This document shows positions 43,312-51,644 of a DNA stretch of 64,000 bases, piece after piece. The translations under genes and the position numbers were made by a program. Below the pieces are notes generated by a model, which was given only the letters and a program-made list of their open reading frames with translations, ran no database searches and was not told the DNA's origin. The stretch is taken from NCBI RefSeq assembly GCF_039566955.1, contig NZ_CP154796.1:3100001-3164000 (forward strand), read 5' to 3'. Within the stretch, counting starts at the first letter, position 1. Each line of letters starts with the position of its first letter. This stretch comes from Micromonospora sp. DSM 45708. GTDB taxonomy: Bacteria > Actinomycetota > Actinomycetes > Mycobacteriales > Micromonosporaceae.

Positions 43312-43474
43312 ATCCTCATCCTTTGTCCGCTGGTGCAGCAGGTATGACCACGGATCGCGTCGAGACTCATCGGTGTTCTACTCCCCGCCTACGACAATCG
43401 ACGCCCGTACCGGCGGCGGCAAGGACGCCGCGCCGGCCGACCGGGTTGTCGGTGGGGGTGGTTAACCTGCGCGC

Positions 43475-43888
43475 ATGACCGGCCCCGGAGACGTCCCACC
43501 CGCCTGCCTCGACCGCCTGCGGCCGGTCTGCCTCGGCCTGCCGGAAACCCACGAGGAGCCGGCCTGGGTGGGCGTGCGCTGGCGGATCCGCACCCGCACG
43601 TTCGCCCACGCGTACACCGTCGGCCCGGACCACCCGGCCGCCGTCGCGCGGGCCACGGCGACCGACGAGCCGCTCTGCGTGCTGACGTTCCGCGCGCCCG
43701 GCGACGAGATCGCCGGGCTGCTCGCCGCCGGTCCGCCGTTCTTTTCGCCGGGCTGGGGCGCCGACGTGGTCGGGATGGCGCTCGACGACGCGACGGACTG
43801 GACCGAGGTCGCCGAGCTGCTCACCGAGAGCTACTGCCTGCGGGCGCCGAGGAAGCTGGCCGCCCGGGTCGACCGGCCGCCGGGCTGA
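43475..43888 (+). CDS. MmcQ/YjbR family protein
   Basis: A 137-aa protein of the MmcQ/YjbR fold (CyaY-like DNA-binding superfamily). The family pattern is visible: LRPVCLGLPETHEEPAW, WRIRTRTFAHAYTV, LTFRAPGDEIAGLLAAGPPFFSPGWG split across about residues 70-95, and VVGMALDDATDWTEVAELLTESY. Its biochemical role is not settled. It converges on the GNAT gene with one base between stops. Confidence 0.88.
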   Translation: MTGPGDVPPACLDRLRPVCLGLPETHEEPAWVGVRWRIRTRTFAHAYTVGPDHPAAVARATATDEPLCVLTFRAPGDEIAGLLAAGPPFFSPGWGADVVGMALDDATDWTEVAELLTESYCLRAPRKLAARVDRPPG

Positions 43889-43889
43889 G

Positions 43890-44417
43890 TCAGCCGAGCT
43901 TCTTGCGCAGCGTCTCGAACGCCAGGTCCGGGCGACGCGGCACGCCGAAGCGCTCGTCGCCGTACGGGAACGGGCTCAACTCGCCGGTACGGACGTAGCC
44001 GCGCCGCTCGTACCAGGCGATCAGGTCGTCGCGCTGGACGATCACGGTCATCCGCAGCTCGCCGGCGTGCCAACGCTCGCGGGCGTACCGCTCGGCCTCG
44101 GCCAGCAGCTCCCGGCCCAACCCGCCGCCCTGGTGGCCGGGCGCGACCGCGAACATGCCGAAGTACGCGTGGTCGTCGCGGCGCTCCAACTGGCAGCAGG
44201 CGACCGGCTCGCCGTCCCGCTCCGCCACCAGCACCACGCCGGCCGGGCCGGTCACCGCCGCCGCCACCATCTCCGGGTCGGTGCGCTGCCCGTCGAGCAG
44301 GTCCGCCTCGTGGGTCCAACCGGACCGGGCCCGGGCCCCCCGGTAGGCCGACTCGATCAGGTCGACCAGGGCGGGCACGTCGGCGGGTCCTGCGGTACGG
44401 GTCGTGGTGCTGGTCAT
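43890..44417 (-). CDS. GNAT family N-acetyltransferase
   Basis: A 175-aa GNAT enzyme. Acetyl-CoA motif A is FAVAPGHQGGGLGRELLAEA (Q/RxxGxG/A) near residues 95-114; motif B is the C-terminal LIAWYERRGYVRTGELSPFP. It would acetylate an amine, substrate unknown. The ATG at 44415-44417 opens MTSTTTRTAGPADVPALVDL. Confidence 0.92.
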   Translation of the reverse strand: MTSTTTRTAGPADVPALVDLIESAYRGARARSGWTHEADLLDGQRTDPEMVAAAVTGPAGVVLVAERDGEPVACCQLERRDDHAYFGMFAVAPGHQGGGLGRELLAEAERYARERWHAGELRMTVIVQRDDLIAWYERRGYVRTGELSPFPYGDERFGVPRRPDLAFETLRKKLG

Positions 44418-44528
44418 CGTGCTCTCCACGGTCGGCGCGGCGTACCCCGCCAGCGTACGCAGGCGGATGCGCGACGCACCCGGCGGCACGGGACGGCCGG
44501 GACCGGCGCGGCGTGGTTGACTGCCGGC

Positions 44529-45410
44529 GTGGAGACGACCATCGGCGCGTCGGGCCGGCCGGCGACGCTCGACCTGCCGGCCGGGCCGGTCCGGGGCGGG
44601 TTGGTGGTCCTGCACGGTTCGCACGCCGACAAGCGGTCCCACTTCCTCTACCGGCACCTCGCCCGGCTGCTGCCGCCGGCCGGCGTCGCGGTGCTGCGCT
44701 ACGACCGCCGCCCCCGCGTCGACGGCCGCGACGTGCCGCTCGCCGACCAGGCCGAGGACGCCGCCGCCGCGGTGACCGTGCTGCGCCGGCACGTCGGCCC
44801 GGCGCCGGTCGGGCTGTGGGGCTTCAGCCAGGGGGCCTGGGCGGCGGGGGTCACCGCCGCCGCGCACCCCGTCGACTTCCTGATCCTGGTCTCGTGCAGC
44901 GGGGTCAGCCCGGCCGTGCAGATGCGCTACGGCACCGCCGAGCAGCTACGCCGGCACGGCTACGGGCCGGCCGACGTGGCCGAGCTGACCCGGTTGCGCG
45001 AGGTCGCCGAGGGGTTCCAACGCGGCGACGTGCCGCGCCCGACCGCGCAGGCGGCGCTGACGGCCGCGCTGTCGCGGCCCTGGTTCCCGCTGGCGTTCCT
45101 CCCCCGCGAGCTGTCCGAGCGGCCGGGCACCTGGGCCGACATGGATTTCGACCCGGCGCCGGTGTTCGCCCGACTGACCGGCCCGGTGCTGCTCTGCTAC
45201 GGCGAGACCGACGAGTGGGTGCCGATCGAGGAGAGCATCGCGGTGTGGCGACGGGCGGCCCACGACGCCGACCTGACCGTGACCCGGCTGCCCGGTTGCG
45301 ACCACGCGCCCACCCTCGACGGGCGGGACGAGCTGGCCGCCGTCAGCCCGCGTTACGAGGCCGTGCTGCTCGACTGGCTCGACCGGCGGCTCCCGGCCGA
45401 CCCGGCCTGA
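44529..45410 (+). CDS. Alpha/beta hydrolase (dienelactone hydrolase-like)
   Basis: A 293-aa serine hydrolase. It has the oxyanion motif VVLHGSHADKRSHF, the elbow GLWGFSQGAWAAG with the nucleophile Ser, LLCYGETDEWVPIE with the Asp, and LPGCDHAPTLDGR with the His. Cytoplasmic. The GTG at 44529 begins VETTIGASGRPATLDLPAGP. Substrate unknown; small esters are likely. Confidence 0.88.
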   Translation: METTIGASGRPATLDLPAGPVRGGLVVLHGSHADKRSHFLYRHLARLLPPAGVAVLRYDRRPRVDGRDVPLADQAEDAAAAVTVLRRHVGPAPVGLWGFSQGAWAAGVTAAAHPVDFLILVSCSGVSPAVQMRYGTAEQLRRHGYGPADVAELTRLREVAEGFQRGDVPRPTAQAALTAALSRPWFPLAFLPRELSERPGTWADMDFDPAPVFARLTGPVLLCYGETDEWVPIEESIAVWRRAAHDADLTVTRLPGCDHAPTLDGRDELAAVSPRYEAVLLDWLDRRLPADPA

Positions 45411-45473
45411 CCCCGTCGGGCGTGCGCCGAAACCGCGTCGCCGCCGACCCACCTCGCGGCTACGCTGCGGGCC

Positions 45474-45890
45474 ATGACCGCCGAGCTGCCCCCGTACGAG
45501 TTCGCCTTCCCCGGCCCGCTGCGTGACCAACTGGTCGCCGCCGTGCTGGACGGCACCAAGACCAGCACCACCGGGCTGCTCCAGGACAACGAGATCGAGG
45601 GCGAGCCGCTGCCGGCCGTCGGCAGCCGGTTCGCGGTGATCGACTCCGCCGGCCGGCCGGTGGCCGTGATCGAGCTGGTCGAGGTCAAGGTCGCCCGGAT
45701 CGGTGACGTGGACCTCGACCACGCCCGGGACGAGGGCGAGGGCTACACGTCGGTCGCCGCCTGGCGCGCCGGCCACGAGGACTACTGGCACGGCGACGAC
45801 TACCGGGGGTGGCTCGGCGACCCGGCGTTCACGATCGACGACGACACGCCCGCCGTGCTGGAGCGCTTCCGCCTCGTCGAGACGCTGTGA
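45474..45890 (+). CDS. ASCH domain protein
   Basis: A 138-aa ASCH protein (PUA-like beta barrel that binds RNA or modified nucleosides). The family signature GTKTSTTGLLQDNEIEGEPL (G-K-T-S/T) is at about residues 27-46, with RFAVIDSAGRPVAVIELVEV and the C-terminal block EDYWHGDDYR. Some members hydrolyse N4-acetylcytidine. It follows the hydrolase by 63 bp. Confidence 0.92.
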   Translation: MTAELPPYEFAFPGPLRDQLVAAVLDGTKTSTTGLLQDNEIEGEPLPAVGSRFAVIDSAGRPVAVIELVEVKVARIGDVDLDHARDEGEGYTSVAAWRAGHEDYWHGDDYRGWLGDPAFTIDDDTPAVLERFRLVETL

Positions 45891-45904
45891 CGACGCGCGC
45901 GATT

Positions 45905-45962
45905 CGCTCCGGGTGCGGTCGTCGTCGCGCTGAGCCCGCTCCGGGTGCGGTTGTCGTCGCGC
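45905..45962. repeat. Pair of 26-bp direct repeats
   Basis: Two 26-bp copies at 45905-45930 and 45937-45962, differing by one base (cgctccgggtgcggt then c or t, then gtcgtcgcgc). They lie between the ASCH gene and the convergent small membrane protein, with a 32-bp period. No hairpin is obvious. Confidence 0.85.
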
Positions 45963-45971
45963 CGGCGCCAC

Positions 45972-46394
45972 TCAGTCGAGCCACCAGGCCTGCATGTCCG
46001 CCCCGACCGGCGTGAAGCGCAGCACGGTCACCACGGCACCGGCCACCACGCCGGCCAACAGCAGCACCCGCAGCCCGCGCGGCAGCGACCGCCGGTCCCG
46101 GGCCAGGAGCACCACGCCGTAGCCGGCCAACAGCGGGCTGGCCAACCCGGCGAGATAGAGCAGCGCGGTGAGGCCGTAGAGCCACATGAACGGATTCCAA
46201 CCGTGCATGCCGAACGGCACCAGATCCTTCGGGTCGTACGCACCGGTGCGCAGCTCGGCCGGACCCGCGTCGGCCGACACCATCCGGCCCAGCCAGAGCG
46301 TGGCGACGGTGAGGAACGCGACCACCAGCGCCACCTGCGCCACCGCGACGGTGCGCGCCAGCGGAGGACGGTAGGGCAGGGAATCGACGGACAT
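45972..46394 (-). CDS. Small integral membrane protein, unknown family
   Basis: A 140-aa membrane protein with three or four hydrophobic helices: TVAVAQVALVVAFLTVATLW, MWLYGLTALLYLAGLASPLL, and a segment near LRVLLLAGVVAGAVVTVLRF. The region between the first two is polar (ELRTGAYDPKDLVPFGMHGW). I do not recognise the family. The ATG at 46392-46394 is followed by SVDSLPYRPPLARTVA. Confidence 0.7.
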   Translation of the reverse strand: MSVDSLPYRPPLARTVAVAQVALVVAFLTVATLWLGRMVSADAGPAELRTGAYDPKDLVPFGMHGWNPFMWLYGLTALLYLAGLASPLLAGYGVVLLARDRRSLPRGLRVLLLAGVVAGAVVTVLRFTPVGADMQAWWLD

Positions 46395-46441
46395 GAAGGG
46401 AGCCTAATCCGTGATTCTCAGAGATCCATGGCACCGGATTC

Positions 46442-46636
46442 TTATCGGCGCGTTCGATCGCTCCTGAGGTCGTCCACAAAGGCACACCAGGCGGCAGCAT
46501 CGAAGCTCAGCATGCCGACAGTCGGCGCCTTCGAGTCGCGGACATCGATGTGACCGCCCCGATTGCGCACCTCGACGCACTGGCCGTTGCTCCCGGACCG
46601 GCTCGACTTGCGCCAGGCGTCACGTTCCATGCTCAC
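46442..46636 (-). CDS. DUF397 domain protein
   Basis: A 64-aa DUF397 protein: AWRKSSRSGSNGQCVEV, GHIDVRDSKAPTVGMLSFDA and AWCAFVDDLR are the family core. DUF397 proteins pair with XRE/DUF5753 regulators (for example around bldB/whiJ in Streptomyces) and are thought to modulate them. Its start overlaps the end of that gene by 17 bp (11 bp if the second ATG is used). Confidence 0.92.
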   Translation of the reverse strand: MSMERDAWRKSSRSGSNGQCVEVRNRGGHIDVRDSKAPTVGMLSFDAAAWCAFVDDLRSDRTRR

Positions 46637-47468
46637 TCAACCCCTTGACGAACGTCACCGATTCGGCCGGCGACATGGCCAGCGTCCTCAGATTGTCGTA
46701 CGCCGCAGCGAGTCGCGCCAGGTCGCGTGGCGACTCGAGGAACAACTCGCCTGCCAAGGTCTCGATATAGCCCAACGGCGGGTCGTCCTGGTCGAAGGTG
46801 AGTAGTGCGAAGCCACTGCTGTCGGCCAGGTGGGCACCAGCTTCGAAACGCAACACCTGGATCGTGACGTTGGGCAACCGACTCAACGTGACCAGGCGGT
46901 CGAGTTGCTCGCGAAGCACCTCTGGGCCACCGACCTCGGTCCGCAGGGACGCCTCGGAGAGGATGGCGTGCATCCGCAGCGGTTTCGGTTGCCGGTGCAG
47001 TACCTCCTGACGAGTCAGCCGGGCCGTTACCCGCTCGTCGACGGTTTCCGGATCGGCTTCTCGACCGATGACGTTGACCTCGCGGGCATAACGCTCGGTC
47101 TGAAGGAGGCCAGGCACCAGCATCGGCTCGAAGTTCTTCAGTTCGACGGCCTCGGTCTCGTACGCGATGTACGTCGCGTACTTGCCGCCGAGGCGTTGCC
47201 ACCACCCGTCTTCGCGCAGCCCTCTCGCCTGTTCGAGTAGCGAGGCACCCGGCTCTTCGTCGATCTTGACGCCGTAAGCGACCAACAGCTCCATGACGTC
47301 ACCGACCCGGGGCCTGATGTCGCCGGACTCGATTCGGCTGATACGCGAGGACGAGCAACGAACGATCTCCGCCGCCGCCTCACCGGTCATGCCCTTCGCT
47401 TCGCGAAGCTTGCGCAGCTCACGGCCAAGTCTCCGGGAGCGCGGTGTCGCGGGCGTGAATCGAGGCAT
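46620..47468 (-). CDS. XRE-family HTH regulator with DUF5753 domain (WhiJ-like)
   Basis: A 282-aa regulator. The N-terminal HTH is at about residues 10-65 (LGRELRKLREAKGMTGEAAA, SSSRISRIESGDIRPRV). A DUF5753 domain follows, with the signature FEPMLVPGLLQTERYARE at about 110-127. The downstream DUF397 gene overlaps it, forming the classic developmental regulator pair of actinomycetes. The ATG at 47466-47468 (MPRFTPATPRSRRLGREL) was chosen over one 33 bp upstream. Confidence 0.92.
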   Translation of the reverse strand: MPRFTPATPRSRRLGRELRKLREAKGMTGEAAAEIVRCSSSRISRIESGDIRPRVGDVMELLVAYGVKIDEEPGASLLEQARGLREDGWWQRLGGKYATYIAYETEAVELKNFEPMLVPGLLQTERYAREVNVIGREADPETVDERVTARLTRQEVLHRQPKPLRMHAILSEASLRTEVGGPEVLREQLDRLVTLSRLPNVTIQVLRFEAGAHLADSSGFALLTFDQDDPPLGYIETLAGELFLESPRDLARLAAAYDNLRTLAMSPAESVTFVKGLSEHGT

Positions 47469-47673
47469 GCGTCGATGATGCATCCAGATCAGCCCAATCA
47501 CTTGTCGGCACGCACATGTCTCTGAACCTTGGCCATGCGCGGTACTTGCATAGCATCACTTGATGCGCAATCCTGACGGGGTGCACTACGGACGGTTATC
47601 GGTCGTGCACGATGGGAAGCTGCGTCACGACAGGATGAGCTTCCGGCCGTAATCTCGTCAGGAGGTGACGCTG

Positions 47674-47823
47674 TTGCTCTCCACAGTCGTGTCGATGGTG
47701 TTCGGTGGGCTGGTGCCCGGGTTCCTGCTCGGGCTGCTCGCCTTCCGGGTGAAGTCTCGGTGGTGCCCGCGCTGCGGAGCGTCCACGCTGGCCAGTTACC
47801 CACCGGCGGAGCGCGACCGGTGA
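47674..47823 (+). CDS. Small membrane protein with zinc-ribbon tail (49 aa)
   Basis: A 49-codon gene. AGGAGGTGA at 47660-47668 places the start at the TTG 47674. One membrane helix (VSMVFGGLVPGFLLGLLAF) is followed by WCPRCGAS, a CxxC knuckle on the inner or outer face. Its TGA overlaps the GTG of the next gene (GTGA), so it is translated together with that HTH regulator and may anchor or tune it. Confidence 0.6.
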   Translation: MLSTVVSMVFGGLVPGFLLGLLAFRVKSRWCPRCGASTLASYPPAERDR

Positions 47824-48962
47824 CGGGCCGGCGGCTGCTCGACACCGACGAGATGCCGATCGGACGCCGCGTGGCCCGCTGGCGAGTCCGCCGCCGGATG
47901 ACCCAACAGATGCTCGCCGACCGGCTCGGCAAGTCGAAGAGCTGGGTCGACAAGGTCGAACGCGGCGTACGCGCGCTGGACCGCTACTCGGTGATCCAGG
48001 AGATCGCCGAGGTGCTCCGCCTGGACCCGGCGGTCCTGCTCGGCCCTCACCGGCCACCGTCGGCAGCGGAAACCCGGCTGGACGGGGTCGAGGCGGTGCG
48101 CGCCGCCCTCGCCCGCTATCACCGCCGTCCCCCCACGCCGGTGCCGGCGGACCAGGTCGAACCACACGTCGCCCATGCCTGGCTCACCTACCAGCATGCC
48201 CACTACGCCCAACTTCTGCGCGTCCTACCCTCCCTGCTCGACGCCGCCCACGGCCACCGCGACCTGCTGGTACCCGCCTACCGGATCACCGCTTCAGTGC
48301 TGGTCAAGCTCGGCGAACCGGACCTCGCCTGGCTCGCCGCGGACCGCGCCGTCACCGCCGCCGGCAACCCCACCCACGCCGCCACCGCCACCATCGCCGT
48401 CACCCAGGCACTGCGCGCGCTGGGTCGCCACCGCCTCGCGCTCACCGCCGCCCGTGCCGCCGCCGACACCACGACCCACGATGCGGTACGCGGAACGCTG
48501 CTGCTTCAGGCCGGCCTCGCCGCCGCCGGCTGCGGCGACCGCCGGCACGCCGACGACCTGACCGACCGCGCCGCCGCACTCGCCGACCGCGGCGCCACCG
48601 ACGACCCGCACCACACCGCGTTCAATCCCACCACCGTGCTGCTGGCCCGCTTCCTGACCGCCCTCGAAATCGGCGATAGCACCGAAGCGGTGGCTCGGCA
48701 CGAGAGCGCGATCCGTGCCGGCGGATGGTCTCGGCTGCCGGTCGAGCATCGCGCCGCCCACCTCGTCGACGCCGCGCGCGCCCACCTCGGCACCGGCGAT
48801 CTCACCGCTGCCGCCCGGGCGCTGGTCGAAGCCGATCGGATCGCTCCCGCCGAGGTCCGTTGCCGACCGGTCGCGCGTACCCTCGTCGCCGAGATAGCCC
48901 GGTGCGACCCGGCGGCGGCCGACGTCGCCCGGATCGCGGCCATGATCGGTCTCACCCGCTGA
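47820..48962 (+). CDS. HTH (XRE-type) regulator with TPR-like helical domain
   Basis: A 380-aa regulator. The HTH is at about residues 15-70 (IGRRVARWRVRRRMTQQMLA, LGKSKSWVDKVERGVRALDR). The remainder is Ala-rich helical and TPR-like (HVAHAWLTYQHAHYAQLLRV, LAWLAADRAVTAAGNP), as in many Streptomyces and Micromonospora signalling regulators. The GTG at 47820 overlaps the small membrane gene stop. Target genes unknown. Confidence 0.88.
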   Translation: MTGRRLLDTDEMPIGRRVARWRVRRRMTQQMLADRLGKSKSWVDKVERGVRALDRYSVIQEIAEVLRLDPAVLLGPHRPPSAAETRLDGVEAVRAALARYHRRPPTPVPADQVEPHVAHAWLTYQHAHYAQLLRVLPSLLDAAHGHRDLLVPAYRITASVLVKLGEPDLAWLAADRAVTAAGNPTHAATATIAVTQALRALGRHRLALTAARAAADTTTHDAVRGTLLLQAGLAAAGCGDRRHADDLTDRAAALADRGATDDPHHTAFNPTTVLLARFLTALEIGDSTEAVARHESAIRAGGWSRLPVEHRAAHLVDAARAHLGTGDLTAAARALVEADRIAPAEVRCRPVARTLVAEIARCDPAAADVARIAAMIGLTR

Positions 48963-48991
48963 CCCGGACCGGGTGGAATTGAGGGGCGAAT

Positions 48992-49019
48992 TCAGGGGTT
49001 GTTTTGCCGAACCCCCTGA
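48992..49019. terminator. Hairpin after the HTH gene
   Basis: tcaggggtt at 48992-49000 pairs with aaccccctga at 49010-49019 (one extra C) around gttttgccg, 30 bp after the HTH stop. It is terminator-like, though it could also be an operator upstream of the GT8 gene. Confidence 0.5.
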
Positions 49020-49070
49020 GCGAATGCCCGTTCCTTGCCGGGCCGACAATTCCGCGGCTACTTTTCTCGA

Positions 49071-49088
49071 CGTTGCGCTGACGCAACG
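49071..49088. promoter_or_regulatory. Inverted repeat in the GT8 leader
   Basis: CGTTGCG-ctga-CGCAACG, perfect 7-bp arms, ending 18 bp before the GTG and just before the GAAGGAGAG ribosome site. It could be an operator or a leader hairpin that affects translation. Confidence 0.45.
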
Positions 49089-49106
49089 CCGCGAAGGAGA
49101 GCACCC

Positions 49107-49943
49107 GTGGACCTCACCCTGACCTTTGACAACGCGTACGCGGCACACGCCGCGGTCGTCATGTCGACCGTCGCCGAGTCGAACCCGGGCGAGAAGCTCC
49201 GGTACTGGCTGGTCGCCGCCGACGACGTGCCGGCGAGCGCCCGGACCACGCTCACCCGCATCGCCGGGCCGAACGCCACGGTGGAGTTCCTCCGGGTGGA
49301 CGCCGCGCAGGTGAACCTGTCGAAGGGCAGCGACCCGCTGATGGCGTACCTGTCACCGGCGATGTACCTGCGGCTGCTGGTCCCGGCGGCGCTGCCGGCC
49401 GACGTGCGCCGGCTGCTCTACCTGGACTGCGACACGATGTGCCTGAACAGCCTGAAGCCGCTGTTCGAGGTGGACATGGGCGGGGTGCCGCTCGGCGGGG
49501 TGCGGGACCCGTTCAACCGCCGCCTGCTGGACATGGGCGGCATTCCCGGCCTGGCCGACTACGACCACCTCGACCCGCACGCGCTCTACTTCAACTCCGG
49601 CGTGCTGCTGATCGACGTGCCGCGCTGGAAGGAGTGCGAGGTGACCGAGGTGTCGCTGGACTACCTGCGCCGGCACGCGCACGAGTCCCGCTACCCGGAC
49701 CAGGACGCGCTCAACTTCGCGGTGCACGCCAACTGGCTGCGGCTGCCGCACCGGTGGAACGACCTGATGGCCTGGCGGCGGGAGCCGGCGTTCGGCGGCA
49801 AGCTCACCGACTCGGCGATCATCCACACCGCCGGCCCGGTCAAGCCCTGGCAGCCCGGCTTCCCGCAGGGCGCCCGGCGTGACTTCTACTGGCAGCACCG
49901 GCGGCGCAGCGGTGGCGGCCTCGGTTCGACGCTGCGCCGTTGA
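49107..49943 (+). CDS. Glycosyltransferase family 8 protein
   Basis: A 278-aa GT-A glycosyltransferase of family 8 (LgtC/glycogenin-like). The DxD metal-sugar-nucleotide motif is LLYLDCDTMC with Asp107 and Asp109. Other family blocks are LTFDNAYAAHAAVVMSTVAE, YLSPAMYLRLLVPAAL, LYFNSGVLLIDVPRWKE, YPDQDALNFAV and IIHTAGPVKPWQ. It transfers a hexose from UDP-sugar with retention; acceptor unknown. The GTG at 49107 follows GAAGGAGAG by 6 bp. Confidence 0.92.
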   Translation: MDLTLTFDNAYAAHAAVVMSTVAESNPGEKLRYWLVAADDVPASARTTLTRIAGPNATVEFLRVDAAQVNLSKGSDPLMAYLSPAMYLRLLVPAALPADVRRLLYLDCDTMCLNSLKPLFEVDMGGVPLGGVRDPFNRRLLDMGGIPGLADYDHLDPHALYFNSGVLLIDVPRWKECEVTEVSLDYLRRHAHESRYPDQDALNFAVHANWLRLPHRWNDLMAWRREPAFGGKLTDSAIIHTAGPVKPWQPGFPQGARRDFYWQHRRRSGGGLGSTLRR

Positions 49944-49954
49944 TCCTCGCGGGC

Positions 49955-50004
49955 ACGACGAACGGCCCCACCACCGGGGGATCGGTGGCGGGGCCGTTCG
50001 TCGT
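49955..50004. terminator. Bidirectional terminator hairpin
   Basis: A 21-bp stem with one mismatch, acgacgaacggccccacc.. pairing with ..ggggccgttcgtcgt, and an 8-nt loop. It lies between the convergent GT8 and VOC genes, 12 and 11 bp from their stops. Confidence 0.85.
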
Positions 50005-50014
50005 CGTGGGGGAC

Positions 50015-50380
50015 CTAGGGGCCGGGCACCGCCCAGCGCAGGCCGGCCGGGTCCCGGAACACCACCCCCACCGGCGGGCCGCCGGGGGTGGTTTCGAGCG
50101 TCGCGCCGGCCGCCAACGCCCGCTGCACGAGCAGGTGCGGGTCGGCCGGGGCGAGCGGCAGCGGACCATCCGGACCGCCCGGCTCACCCGGGCAGTCGGA
50201 CCACTCGCTCACCGTCAGCCGGTGGCCGTCGACCACCAGTTCGGCGTGCAGGACGCGGCCGTCCAGCAGACACTCCCGCTGCACCGGCACCGCCTCGAAG
50301 ACCGCCGCGTAGAACGCGGTCACCGTGGCCACGTCGGTCACCGTCAGGTGCGCACCGTTGCGCGGTTCCCCGACGCCCAT
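50015..50380 (-). CDS. VOC (glyoxalase/bleomycin-resistance fold) family protein
   Basis: A 121-aa vicinal-oxygen-chelate protein of the PhnB/3-demethylubiquinone type: HLTVTDVATVTAFYAAVFEA, RVLHAELVVDGHRLTVSEW, LLVQRALAAGATLETTPGG and VVFRDPAGLRWAV. A single betaalpha-beta-beta-beta pair unit, so it works as a dimer. Substrate unknown; some family members bind or inactivate antibiotics. Confidence 0.88.
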   Translation of the reverse strand: MGVGEPRNGAHLTVTDVATVTAFYAAVFEAVPVQRECLLDGRVLHAELVVDGHRLTVSEWSDCPGEPGGPDGPLPLAPADPHLLVQRALAAGATLETTPGGPPVGVVFRDPAGLRWAVPGP

Positions 50381-50398
50381 CGCGTTACCGCCTCTCGT

Positions 50399-50713
50399 TC
50401 ACTCCGCGATACGGGTACGGCCGGTCCAGCGGAAGACCGCCGGCGTGCCGTCGACGACGCCGGCCGGATCCCGCTCGAAGTGCTCGTAGCCCCCGTAGTG
50501 CCGTACCTTGATCTTGGATTCCACCGGGGACACCCGGTGGTTGCGCAGCTCGACCGGCAACGTCGCCGGCCCGCCCTCCAGCACCGCCTCGACGATGCCG
50601 GTGGCGTCCGCGCCTATCTGCTGGGCCGTCGGCGGCCAGGCGGTCCGGTCGTCACCGTTGACGAAGGACGTCGCCGTCCGGATGGCCGGGGCGGGATCGG
50701 AAGAAGCTGTCAT
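50399..50713 (-). CDS. DUF5988 family protein
   Basis: A 104-aa small actinobacterial protein. The DUF5988 core is VEAVLEGGPATLPVELR, SKIKVRHYGGYEHFERD and FRWTGRTRIAE at the C-terminus. Function unknown; relatives often occur near biosynthetic gene clusters. It lies 18 bp upstream of the VOC gene on the same strand, so they may be cotranscribed. Confidence 0.85.
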   Translation of the reverse strand: MTASSDPAPAIRTATSFVNGDDRTAWPPTAQQIGADATGIVEAVLEGGPATLPVELRNHRVSPVESKIKVRHYGGYEHFERDPAGVVDGTPAVFRWTGRTRIAE

Positions 50714-50903
50714 GGCACGACCTCCGTCGCTCGTCGTTCCGCCTCGCCGTGCGCGCACCGCAGGTGCCGCGCGCGAGCGCCGGGCGGATCACCGCCGGTT
50801 CCGCCGGGGCGGAACGTGCGGCGATCTCCGGTGCGACTCGAACGTAATCCAGCTCACACTGCCGAAGTACCCTTAGCCGCCCCCTACCGGGGGCCGGCGG
50901 GCC

Positions 50904-51644
50904 CTACTCCCAGCGGAACAGGCGGGTGGCGAGCAGGCAGCCCAGGATGGCGGTGCCGGCCAGCACGAGCAGCTGCGACACGGACGGGCTCTGCCCGGCC
51001 CAGGCGGCGGAGAGGGTGTCCACGGTGGCGCCCAGCGGCGAGTATTCCCCGATGCGGGCCAGCACGGTGGGCATCTGGTCGCGGGGCAGCCAGGCCCCGG
51101 CCAGGAACAGCAGCGGGAAGAACAGCGTCGGCCCGATGGACTGCGCCGACCGCGCCGACGGGGCGAGCGCGGCGATGAGCAGGCCGATCGCGAACAGGCA
51201 GGCCACGCCGAGCAGGAAGGCCAGCACGAAACCGGGCACGTTGGCCGGCGCGGGCTGGTCCAGCAGGAAACGTACGCCGACCGCGGTGACCACCGCGCCG
51301 GCCACGCCCATCGCCAGGTTGACCACCACCTGGGCGATGAGCAGCAACGCCGGGCTGACCGGGGTGGTGGCCAGCCGGCGCAGCACCTTGCGTTCCCGGT
51401 AGATGCCCAGCGCCATCGGCAGCGTGAACAGCGCCAACATCCCGATCGTCAGGGAGAGCGCGATGGACGGCAGGAACGTCTGCTCACCGTGCTGCCCGGG
51501 GGTCGCCTCCTGGGGGGCCCCGCGCTGCGGCAGGCCGAACACCAGCATCAGGCCGAGCGGCAGCGCGAAGACGAAGAACAGCGAGACCGGCTCCCGCAGG
51601 AACAGCTTGGCCTCGACGGCGACGAGCTTGGACAGGGCGTTCAC
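50904..51644 (-). CDS. ABC-2 type transporter permease
   Basis: A 246-aa membrane protein with six helices: LFFVFALPLGLMLVFG, ALSLTIGMLALFTLPMALGI, VVVNLAMGVAGAVVTAVGV, FVLAFLLGVACLFAIGLLIA, LFFPLLFLAGAWLP and QLLVLAGTAILGCLLAT. The ABC-2 signature ALAPSARSAQSIGPTLFFPL is present. It forms an exporter with the ATPase whose stop overlaps its start (ATGA). Cargo unknown. Confidence 0.92.
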   Translation of the reverse strand: MNALSKLVAVEAKLFLREPVSLFFVFALPLGLMLVFGLPQRGAPQEATPGQHGEQTFLPSIALSLTIGMLALFTLPMALGIYRERKVLRRLATTPVSPALLLIAQVVVNLAMGVAGAVVTAVGVRFLLDQPAPANVPGFVLAFLLGVACLFAIGLLIAALAPSARSAQSIGPTLFFPLLFLAGAWLPRDQMPTVLARIGEYSPLGATVDTLSAAWAGQSPSVSQLLVLAGTAILGCLLATRLFRWE

